Shown here: piece by piece, positions 1 through 11,500 of the stretch | How positions within the stretch are numbered: the stretch's first letter is position 1 | How the letters are laid out: each line of letters begins with the position of its first letter | NCBI GenBank assembly: GCA_963662155.1 | Contig: OY759263.1 | Location: forward strand, 5,733,890-5,797,889 | Source: Lamellibrachia columna | Lineage: Eukaryota > Annelida > Polychaeta > Sabellida > Siboglinidae | Length of the DNA: 64,000 nt | Direction: 5' to 3' | Translations under genes and position numbers: made by a program | The notes under the pieces: model-generated | What the model was told of the DNA's origin: nothing | Seen by the model: the letters and a program-made list of their open reading frames with translations, nothing else | Database searches by the model: none

Positions 1-1610
1 CTGACTTATCTCTTGAATCCTTTTTAAATAATGGTATGATGTTTGATCCTTTCCATTCGAAAGGAACAATTCCCTCTTTTAATGACAAGTTGAACACTCT
101 TGTAAGTGGAATACTGATTTGTTCTACTGTTTCTATTAGTAGTTTTGGAGGAATTCCATCCACTCCAGGTGATTTATTGTCCTTCGTTGCCTTTATTTTC
201 TTAGCTACCTTTTCTGGAGTTAAATTAATTGCCCTAAATAGTCAGATTTAGCCTCCTGAAATTTAGCATCTGGAACTGGTATTGAACTAATATCCTCTCT
301 GGTAAACACTGAACTGAAGTAACCATTTATGTCTTCTGCCATTAAAAAACTTCTGATATTATATTTCCAGCACTGTCTTCTAGAGGTCCGACTTTGTCTT
401 GTACGTTTTGTTTACTCCTGACATATGCATAAAAACTCTTGCTGTCATTTTTATGTTACATGCTAGTTTTTGCTCATAGCTTCTTCTAGATTGTCTAATT
501 TCAGTTGTAGCTGCACAAAGTGCCTAGCGCATAGTTTGCTTGAACACCATTTTTCTAATAGGTTTTTTTGACAAGTGTTTCTTTCTCGACCGTTTTCCTT
601 GTTTTTTTCAAGGGAACAAATTTATCAATGACACTCCCAATTTCATATTTTAGAATATTCCAACATTCCATTGTCTTATTCCTCAGCATGTTATTCCAAT
701 CTTGCTTTGCTACGTATTTTCTCATATTTTTATAGTTACCTTTGTGGAAGTTTCTGTACGTTTTTTTTATTTTTACTTTCTGATTTTACATTGATGTCAA
801 AATGTATTTGATTGTGGTCACTGTTACCCAATGGTTCATGTATTTTTACATTGCCCACTAATTCTTTTTGTGATGACAAAACTATATCTAATACATTATC
901 TTCCCTGGTTGGTTCTAGCACGTGCTGAGTAAGGAAGCTATCCTGAATTAAAAATAGAAATTGTTGGTCCTCACCTCCTGTACTCTAGAGATTTCCATTG
1001 TATGTGTCCATGGCTAAAATCTCCCATTATGATACATTCTACTTTAGTCACTTTCTTTATAGCATTTTGTATCTGTGTGCTTCATCGCAATCTGCTTCCC
1101 TTTCTTATTTTATTTCATAAACCTGAATAGATTCTTTAACTCCCCTTCCCCTTCTTCCTATTTGATCTCTCCTAAACATTACGTATCCTGTCAGTTTAAT
1201 CTTAATTTGATTGCTATGTTAGCCTTGAATAAGGCTGCTTTTGCATTCAAAAGAACACTTAAGGCTGAGTTATTTGGATTTAATTTAATATTGCAATAAT
1301 ATACTTGCTAACTATGTTTTTTCTACTAAGCTTGCATGAGCAAAAAAAATAAAAAAGTGCCGGCCACCTAGCAAACGAATACAAAGAACACTGTGTAAAC
1401 AAAACAATGTTTACAAACGTTTACTACTACTACGTCAGATATTACCTTATGTATGTCATTTATGTATATTTATCACTTTATCTCATATATATTCAACAAT
1501 GTAAACAATAGTTTGATACACCAGTTTAATTCACGACCTTAAACAAACCCCTTTTATCACTCGCTGGATTTGAATCCGGGAGAAATAGTGCCTCTGTTAA
1601 CAAAAACGGA
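1..1610 (-). mobile_element. CR1-type LINE copy A, deleted, runs off left edge
   Basis: Read on the minus strand, positions 1610-1195 are a 5' leader nearly identical to that of the copy at 12.9-16.0 kb. Positions 1180-720 are endonuclease remains (the piece [20 protein letters not shown] is readable), 720-240 the linker, and 240-1 the start of the reverse transcriptase (a segment equivalent to SPGVDGIPPKLL). ORF1 is missing: the leader joins directly to endonuclease sequence near 1195. A second deletion near 1075 removes part of the endonuclease. Frames are broken, so the copy is dead. It lies in intron 6 of the STAT5-like gene in the same orientation. CR1 assignment rests on the shared ORF1, EN and RT layout of the three larger copies. 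Confidence 0.8.
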
Positions 1611-1643
1611 AATTGATATATAAAATATTTAAGTTGTCAATGA

Positions 1644-2011
1644 GTTGTTAAGTTGCTGAGAAGGGTAAGCAGGATTACAAAGTTGCTGAGGATGGTAAGC
1701 AGGATTACAAAGTTGCTGAGGAGGGTAAGCAGGATTACAAAGTTGCTGAGGAGGGTAAGCAGGATTACAAAGTTGCTGAGGAGGGTAAGCAGGATTACAA
1801 AGTTGCTGAGGAGGGTAAGCAGGATTACAAAGTTGCTGAGGAGGGTAAGCAGGATTACAAAGTTGCTGAGGAGGGTAAGCAGGATTACAAAGTTGCTGAG
1901 GAGGGTAAGCAGGATTACAAAGTTGCTGAGGAGGGTAAGCAGGATTACAAAGTTGCTGAGGAGGGTAAGCAGGATTACAAAGTTGCTGAGGAGGGTAAGC
2001 AGGATTACAAA
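1644..2011. repeat. 30-bp minisatellite, about 12 copies
   Basis: The plus-strand unit runs AGTTGCTGAGGAGGGTAAGC then AGGATTACAA. Copies are almost identical except the first two. The unit is a multiple of three, which makes both strands look open. On the sense strand of the surrounding gene each unit contains TGCTTACCCTCCTCAG, which looks like a splice acceptor. Confidence 0.97.
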
Positions 2012-2398
2012 GATAATTTTTCAGATAACGACAACATTTTAATTGATGATTACTAAGACGAGGCATGTGTCTTGATTCATGTTATCTAAACTCCTCGTCT
2101 AGAACATAAATAAGACACTACAGATATACACAGTGGTTGAATTCAATCAGCAGTTCGCAGGAAAGAGAACTATTCATGTATGAGTAGTAAACTATATATA
2201 ACTGCAAAGTCATGGTGTCCAATTAACAGGTTTGCAAAACGAAAGCAAACAATTAATATATCATCACCGTACACATGGAAAAAGAGAAGTAAAAAAGGTA
2301 AACCTCATAATCTAATGACCCTAATTGTCCTGCACACTGTGAGAAACTGATTCAGCTGTTTGGTCTAATAAATACAAAATAGTTGCAACACCCCTCAC
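2012..2398 (-). other. Intron 6 sequence with no recognised feature
   Basis: AT-rich unique sequence between the exon 6 donor and the 30-bp array. I see no exon, RNA gene or mobile element in it. Confidence 0.5.
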
Positions 2399-2532
2399 CA
2401 GACGGTGCTGCAGTAGTTCCTGTGCCTTTTGACTGAGCTGGGCTTCCACCGTCTGTTTCTGTTTCTGTAGTCGGCGCTCTGTATCCATGCGAGTCTGTCC
2501 GTTCGGCTGGTTGGCCAACTGCTGCAGCTGAG
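2399..2532 (-). CDS. STAT5-like exon 6 (last exon inside the window)
   Basis: 134 nt, residues 179-223. The acceptor is GTGCTTTCAG|CTCAGC and the donor CGTCTG|GTGAGG, phase 0 out. It encodes [12 protein letters not shown], then a Gln-rich helix ending [10 protein letters not shown], matching the second half of the first long STAT5 coiled-coil helix. Exon 7 must lie left of position 1, or inside CR1-bearing intron sequence that I could not parse. Confidence 0.92.
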
Positions 2533-5500
2533 CTGAAAGCACAAACTTGGCAACTGTAAGCGGGTTTAAAAAACAAACCTAGCAACAGTGTATGGGTTTG
2601 AAAGCACAAACTTCGCAGCAGTAGATGGATTTGAAAACATATACTTGGCAACTGGACTCTCGATAAGTCAATGGCTTCCTTGTCCACTTGCCGTCTGGGC
2701 CTTTGCCTTGGATGCCAATCTTGTTAAATCTTGTTTGTGATGCCATCTGAAGGCTGGCTGATTACTATTCTGTCGTAAATTTATCAATAGACAAACAATT
2801 ATAAGATAATCCATATGGAATAAAAAAATTATACACTTGCTTCAATATGTTAATTATGGGTTATTAGATAATGCAAAACCTACATAAAGTTTCCCACACT
2901 CTTAACAGCTGTCTTTCTTTCAATTCACTGAGCAGAAAATACACAGTTTCTAACCAATCGCAAGACACAGCAAGGATGAAAGACTGGATGGTGAATAAAG
3001 AAATGCCCGTACCATTGATCTTGAGATTTTCCTGGTACTGGATGATGAACGACTCCTGTCTCTGCTGCATGTGGCGCAGCTTGCTCTCCGTCTCCTGTTG
3101 ACAAACATCTCATTCACAAGACTTGCATCCAGTTGCATGGGAGACAATCTTATCCCAGCCATTCCCTCTTAGTCCACCACTTTCCCTATTAACCCTCCTC
3201 TTCTCTCTTACCCCTCTATACCCTCTTACCCCCTTCCCTCGAACCTACCCCTTCCCTCTTACCCAACCCTTCCCTCTTAGCCAACCCTTCCCTCTTACCC
3301 CACCCTTCCTCTTACCCACCCCTTCCCTCTTACCCATCCCTTCCCTCTTACCCACCCCTTCCCTCTTACCCCACCCTGCCCTCTTACCCACCCTTCCCCC
3401 CTTACCTGTGTACAGCGTTGTAGATACTCAAACTGTTGCATGATGCGCCGATGACAGTTGCCATGGAGATCTTCCCGCATGGCCTGAAATGACAAAAACA
3501 AAATGCACGCATGCACACACTTCACCCACTAATCAAAGCATTGTTTACTTAATTATTTTCTTTTTAAGAAACACATTGCTTGAAACAGTACACCACTCAG
3601 CCTCGCACGCCCTGCATGGCAGCTGAGCATGTTTCTGTGCACATGGTTTACCTGCTTTGACATGTCACCAACAATCAATCACACTTTCCTCATTAATTAA
3701 CAACACAGTCTCACACTAATTATTACATTGTCAGCTGCAATGTGAACATCAGCCATAATTAGTAGCCATGGCAACATGTCTGATGCATGTGCACGGCTAA
3801 CAAAAAACTGAATCGATGTCAAAGTATGTCCTCATGTCCACTTGTTACGCGAAACTTGTGTCTTGACAACAGATTTGGGGTCAATTACATTATATCAATT
3901 CCTATTCCAATTACAAATCCCAATTCCACCTCAAAAATTCCAATTACAAAATACCAATTACACCACCAGATTTAGACCAGGTAGTTTTAAAGCAACTTAC
4001 AACTTAAATTTTACACTTTGGAGGACGATGATCAACTGGCAAATGCATGTCTGGTAACGTGATAACTTATGACGTCAGACATGGAAGGTGTTCATGTGTG
4101 ATAAATCATATCTACGCAAAAGTCAGTTTCACTTTACAAGTTTTCTAAGATCTCCTCGTTACTCTCTAAATGCCCTTAGGTAAACCATGGCTGTGGGTGT
4201 TACTTCACACCAACATACCAACATGTTGTCAACTTCATGTACATTTCCACATATGTGACACAGTTTGAGTACATTAAATTATCCTGCCGATTATTTAATC
4301 TCACATTAACATCAGTTTCCCCCAGAATTTTCAATATTTACAAAATGTTCCCATATTTTTTATACATTTCAAAGAACTATACTAGAAAAGTCTAGTTAGT
4401 CTTTTTTGATCTTTCGCTGCCTTCTGCAAAACATACATTAAGACTAAGTATTGTATGTTGTTAAGGTGGCTGGGGTGGCTAGCGTGTCAGTTGATTAAGG
4501 TGGCTGAGGCGGCTAGCGTGTCAGTTGATTAAGGTGGCTGGGACAGCTAGCATGTCAGTTGATTAAGGTGGCTGGGGCGGCTAGCATGTCAGTTGATTAA
4601 GGTGGCTGGGGCGGCTAGCATGTCAGTTGATTAAGGTGGCTGGGGCGGCTAGCATGTCAGTTGATTAAGGTAGCTGGGGCGGCTAGTGTGTCAGTTGATT
4701 TTTTTTTTTTTATAACATGCTAGGATATACTGAACTATACATCGGCACCACAAAAAAATCACATGGCGCTAACGTCATATTTTGCCAGTCCATCCAAAAC
4801 GCAGTCCTTTTGAAAATCCCCTTGAGTTCCCGGAAAAGCGACAATGTTTCCATAGTACTACGATGTTTGAACCAGCTATAATCGTTCGCCGTGAAGGCAG
4901 ACCACATCGTCTGGTTACTGTAATGCTAGTACACATCAGTATTATATCTACCTAACTAAATCATGTACTTAAACCAGCAATTATCAGCATTAACATGTCA
5001 ATATTACAAATGGCCATTATGTTTTGTCAACAATACATAAAACGCCAGTGAAAAACTGTAAATTTCAACACAAAAACAAGCATTTGTCGAGATTTTGTTT
5101 TCATTAATAACCAGGAAATGATGTTTAAAATATTGCTTCAGAAAAACTACAACACTCACGACATTGCAATTTTGCGTATGAACGCATCTTACGTGCACGC
5201 AACGAAATACAGCAGTAAATTACGATTAGTGAAGGGTTTGTACCACTGCCACTTTAGGCTGTCATTTCTTATTAATTCATCGTGTAGCAGACATAATTGG
5301 CTTATGTTAACGAAAATCTGCCGTAAAGTTCTCAGTTACACTGTCATACTTATATGTATGTCATTTATTTTCTCAAAACAATTAAACTTCGTTTGTAGTG
5401 GCTATTTTTTTCACATTTACAAAAATGTTTTAACAACCTTGTTACATAACCAAATAAATGAAAAACTCAAATTTTTTTTTATCTGTTATACTATTATATA

Positions 5501-8500
5501 GTATTTCAACTACAATCTGTGAAGAAATGGTTAAAGAGAGTGATTAAGTGAAGAAAAAGAAGAGGAAAAAAAGGTTGTCATGTTGGACGGGTCTGGTTCG
5601 ACTGTGGCCCAATGGTCAGGTGCTCCTTTCGATATCAGGAGGTACTCAGTCCAAGATTTACTTGTAATTAAACACACTGTTTGATAATAAAATATTATAA
5701 TTCTAGTTCATATATTGTTACATGCATCCATCAAACATTGTTGAGGTATCATGCAACTGTTTGAGCCCGCTACTGTGGGTGACTGACATAGGTGAAGGGG
5801 TAACTTACAGTCTCGCCCTGCTGTACCAGGTGTGCTTCCGTTGCCAGGCAGTTCTTGACCACTCTGACGAGATTCATTGGGTGGTTGCCGTACATCTCCT
5901 GAAAGACAACACAGACGATCAGCAAACAGTGGTCACTGCCAAAACTATCAAGGCAACTATCAAGTTGACAATCTTCTACAGTATTGTGTAATTAATAAAC
6001 TGATTAAAACCACCAACACCAAACTTTGGCTGAATAAACTGACCATATGTGAGATGTCGTTCACGTAAGCAGTCTAATGACACTGAACAAATGAGATGAG
6101 GACTCTAAGAACTGGAACTAGACAGCACAATGGTGCACACCTCTACTGGCTGAGACAAACATCACCATCTAGTTCTGAGCACGTGCTGCAGACATGCATG
6201 CTGCATGCATGCACACTTCCTGTCCTTCACACTTGCCTGCAGGTTTGTCACAGTGACACACACATGCTATTATTGGTGACATATTCCTAAAGGACATGCC
6301 TAGTTGACAGTTGCTGTGACGTTGGCATATGACAGTGATTGGATGACACATGATTGACGATTACCTGGACATAAAAAAGAATCAACATTGGAGACAAACT
6401 GCCAAACAAGACAATTATGCAATCATGTCTGATGTAATCACTGCCAAGCATTTGCACTGAAACTGGTTGACAGTTGTGCAGCAATGTATATGGTTGCACA
6501 CAGTCATACAATGCACAGTATCATAAGGGCAGCATATAGTTGTAGATGTTTTTACATAGCTGTACAGGGTCACACATAGTTGTACCTGTTATAGGGCTTA
6601 TAGAGTTGTACAGGTTTGTACAGAGGTGAGCCGGGTTGCACAGCATCGTATACAGGCATCTACTACAGGTGAGTACAGATCTGTGTACCTGACCACCACT
6701 AAAGACCTAGTTGCATCACAGAGCGCCGGGACTGCCAACAGAGTGCCGGGACTGCCAACAGAGCGCCGGCACTGCCAACAGAGTGCCGGTACTGCCAACA
6801 GAGCGCCGGGACTGCCAACAGAGCACCGGGACTGCCAACAGAGCGCCGGGACTGCCAACAGAGTGCCGGGACTGCCAACAGAGTGCCGGGACTGCCAACA
6901 GAGCGCAGGCACTGCCAACAGAGCGCCGGGACTGCCAACAGAGCGCCGGGACTGCCAACAGAGCGCCGGGACTGCCAACAGAGCACTCGAGTCCACCTAC
7001 TGCAGCTTTGAAGCTTCAGCAACATTGTTCACCCCACACTGCCTGTGTCTTTTGATAGAGACACTAAAAGCCATTGGTCCCTACTAGCTGGTGTCTATGC
7101 TATGCTAACAATGGTTACCATTTACTGTTTACTGTTATATGTAGTAACTATACCTCAACATCATGATCCTAGAGTCTATGGGTGCACCACAGACCAACAC
7201 TAACTATGGTCTATGGGTGCACCACAGAACAATACTAACCATGGTCTATGGGTGTACCACATACCAACAATACTCACTATGGTCTATGGGTGCACCACAA
7301 ACAAATACTAACTATGATCTATGGGTGCACCATAGACCAATACTAACTATGATCTATGGGTGCACCATAGACCAATACTAACTATGGTCTATGGGTGCAC
7401 CACAGACCAATACTCACTATGGTCTATGGATGGTCCACAGAGCAACAATCACAATGATCTACTATTGAGTGCCAAATAAACGTATAGGCCAAATAACAGT
7501 ATAGGGTGGCAAATCGGTCAAATTTAATAACAATATAGTGCTGAATAACAGTATAGGGTGGGAAATTGTTCAAAACAAATAATAGTATAGTGCAAATAGG
7601 TACTAATATATTTGTCTTTTTTAGTGCCGAAGATATCTTTCACCATTTTTACTCGACATAAAGCCAAGGTGTCCCTAGAAACTACGCGGATCACAGTGTA
7701 TTTCGGATTTTTCTGCCGAATATGCATAAACTTCATGCATATACCCATCACCGCAAATATAGTAGCCACATTTTACATCTAAGAAAAACCGGGGAATTGT
7801 CCGTTTTTAAATGGACATTAAAGTTTTATTGAAATGAATACCCAAGACCAAGCCTGTTTTAGGACAAACCGCCACCAGCTGGTTGCGATCGGTTTGAGGT
7901 GCTGCGCAAGGCAGCCATTTACAGTCGGTTTACACAGTGATAATGGAGTTTTAACTAATAATATACCATAAAAAAAAATTATTGAGCTCCAAAGAACTAA
8001 GGATTCTGACCGATTCATCTAATCATAAAAATCTAACGGTCTAACACTTCAGGATCAAAATCTAGGATCTGGAAGCATAGGATCCCTATAAATTCACGAC
8101 TATCGTTCAAAAGGATAAAAACTTAGCCATCAGAGGGTACCACAGGCAGCTCTAGTTGGGAGCAAGTGGTTTTAGCGCAAGCAGTAAACCATTCCGTGGA
8201 TGATTGATTAGCACAAGCGATAGGGAGTGAGAGCGATTGCTCTCCTAAAAAATTATGCCCTGCATAATTTACCACGATTATCTGAAATTGTAGGCGGGCG
8301 CAAAAGTTTAAATCAAATAGTATAGTGCCAAATAAGGTGCATATATGGTGGCATTTTTCATCAAATAAATACACGTGAGTGTGACGTTTATTCGGCACTC
8401 AAGAGTATGGGTGCATCACAGACCAATACTCACCATGGTGTATGAGTGCACCACAGTGGTCAAGGAGCTAATTCTGACCCATAGAAACACCCAAACACAC

Positions 8501-11500
8501 ACAGTAGATGAAAGTTGGTTACCTGACAACCTGAGAGTGTTGACCAGCAAAAGATGTGTTGACAGACTGACGAACCAACTCAATCAAGTCACCTGTCTCA
8601 CTGACCATGGGGGGTAAACATGCCCCCTAACAATGGCTGTTCATTTCTATAGAAACTAATTTCCATTAATCACTATTTTCTGCATGCTGGCATCACCAAG
8701 TGGTCTAGTATACAAATTAATCTGTAATATAGTGTAATATCACCTACAAAACTGTGGCACCTGTGCTGCTGAGACCCTACACATTTATTATCATTGAACT
8801 TTCTCCAATCAGCCGTGATCATCTTCTTCCTTTTGGTGCATGGAGTATTGTCATACTGTGGTGACTTATCAACATACGTTCTTATATAGCGTTGTATCCC
8901 GTCATTAGGACTGCTCAAAACGCTTTACACTTCACCCCCTGGCAGATGTGTTTTTTCCAATGCCATCTAGACTTCGCTGGGAAGTATTCAGTCATGCTAC
9001 AATTATTGCACAAAGACACCAACCCACCACTGTTTATAGTCGATTGACTCTCTGGCTTTCTAACCACCAAGCTAGAATATACAAGTCATGACTGACTATT
9101 TGCTTTAAAGAAATATCATAATACTAAGACACAACAAACTTATGAAGTCAAAAACAATGCAAACCAAGTCAAATTTGCTGCAGAAAGTATGTTTGCCTGT
9201 GTCTATATTCTCCATGTAATCAGTCAAAACTTTAAATGACACAAAGATTTTCTGTCTGCTGTAGGAAGGTGCAAACTCAAGTGGTACGTCCATGTCCACC
9301 GTATGACCATGTCAGGAGGTCCACCATATGGCCATGTCAGGAGGTCCACCGCATGGCCATGTCAGGAGGTCCACTGTATGGCCGTGTCAGGAGGTCCACT
9401 GTATGACCGTGTCAGGAGGTCCACCATATGGCCATGTCAGGAGGTCCACCGCATGGCCATGTCAGGAGGTCCACCGTATGGCCGTGTCAGGAGGTCCACG
9501 GTATGGACGTGTCAGGAAGTCCACTGTATGGCCATGTCAGGAGGTCCACTGTATGGCCGTGTCAGGAGGTCCACTGTATGGCCGTGTCAGGAGGTCTACT
9601 GTATGGCCGTGTCAGGAGGTCCACTGTATGGCCGTGTCAGGAGGTCCACTGTATGGCCGTGTCAGGAAGTCCACTGTATGGACGTGTCAGGAGGTCCACT
9701 GTATGGCCATGTCAGGAGGTCCACTGTATGGCTGTGTCAGGAGGTCCACTGTATGGATATGTCAGGAGGTCCACTGTATGGACATGTCAGGAGGTCCACC
9801 GTATGGCCATGTCAGGAGGTCCACCGTATGGCCATGTCAGGAGGTCCACTGTATGGCCATGTCAGGAAGTCCACTGTATGGCCATGTCAGGAGGTCCACC
9901 GTATGGCCGTGTCAGGAGGTCCACTGTATGGCCGTGTCAGGAGGTCAACTGTATGGACATGTCAGGAGGTCCACTGTATGGACATGTCAGGAGGTCCACT
10001 GTATGGCCGTGTCAGGAGGTCCACTGTATGGCCGTGTCAGGAGGTCCACTGTATGACCGTGTCAGGAGGTCCACCATATGGCCATGTCAGGAGGTCCACT
10101 GTATGGCCATGTCAGGAGGTCCACTGTATGGCCATGTCAGGAGGTCCACTGTATGACCGTGTCAGGAGGTCCACCATATGGCCATGTCAGGAGGTCCACT
10201 GTATGGCCATGTCAGGAGGTCCACTGTATGACTGTGTCAGGAGGTCCACCGTATGACCATGTCAGGAGGTCCTCTGTATGGGCGTGTCAGGAGGTCCACT
10301 GTATGGATATGTCAGGAGGTCCACTGTATGGCCACACCAGGAGGTCCACTGTCAACTGTATGGACATGTCAGGAGGTCAACTGTATGGACATGTCAGGAG
10401 GTCCACTGTATGACCGTGTCAGGAGGTCCACTGTATGACCATGTCAGGAGGTCCTCTGTATGGCCACACCAGGAGGTCCACTGTATGACTTTGTCAGGAG
10501 TTCCACTGGCCTAGTAAGTCATCCTTTAAGGCAAGAGAATGAGAGATAGGCAGAGAAAGAACTGGACAGACAACATCAAAGAATGGACGTGACTTCCATG
10601 GGACAGTGGCAGCAATGGACCAACAAGACTGGAGACAGATGTGAGACCATCATCAGAGGTGCCCACCCACCGATGGCCACCCGCGGCTATGGGATTGGTG
10701 AAGCTGATGGTCACCAGCCAATGCAGCAGTGGACAGGCGAGATCGTATAGCCAATACAACACAATATTTTAATGTTCAGCTTTAAATGCATTTTTTTCAG
10801 TAAGCAAATCTAAATAAAGTAAAATACATTTCTCAAGTAGTTAATGAAGCATATTTACTTCGGTATTTTGGAACATAATATTTTGAAAGTAAAAACTGCA
10901 ATCTACTTTCAACCAAACAACTTTACTCAAACATGCGAGGTAACTGGTATTTGTCAAGACAAGCAAGTCTAGCCATGTGGCAAAATGTCAGTCAACTGAC
11001 ACTATAAAAAAAGACTATCTGCCAAGATAATAAAAATCTTCAGGTAGCAGAAAGGAACTACATAAAGAGCACGAGATGGAGCAACCGTCATATTTCTAAC
11101 ATCTGAAGCCTATGAGCCGACATCACGCCAAAAACTTCAAGCTTACAACATTGGTGAAAGGGACAACAGCGAGAATCGTCCTACACAAAGCTCAGAGGGA
11201 ACTACTGAACATCAGAACGACACAATGTGGATTCACAATCAAGAAACTGAAAGAAGAGTCAATATCAAAGACAGCCATGTTGTTTCGCATGACACCAGAG
11301 GGCAGATCAAACCCACGCTGACGAAGAGACCAAGAAGGTCTTGAAAGCTCCATCGAGCAAAAATGTGCGACTTTGAAAGGTAGCTAAACTTCTTTTAATA
11401 TAAAAATTCTGTTTGCCTTTTCAAAATGGCTGGATTCAGAAAACAACAAAATACTCGGACAAAGAATTAGAGTCTGCATTCCACACGACAGCAGGACACC

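Noticed and set aside
2871..3162. Other open frames overlapping exon 5
   Set aside because: Shadows of the STAT5-like exon in other frames; the exon frame matches the family and has consistent splice sites.
5118..5501. 127-codon plus-strand frame
   Set aside because: AT-rich, no family resemblance, antisense within intron 3 of the STAT5-like gene.
9303..10256. 317-codon frame in the 25-bp array
   Set aside because: Three overlapping frames in the same strand are equally open; stop-free unit, no selection visible.
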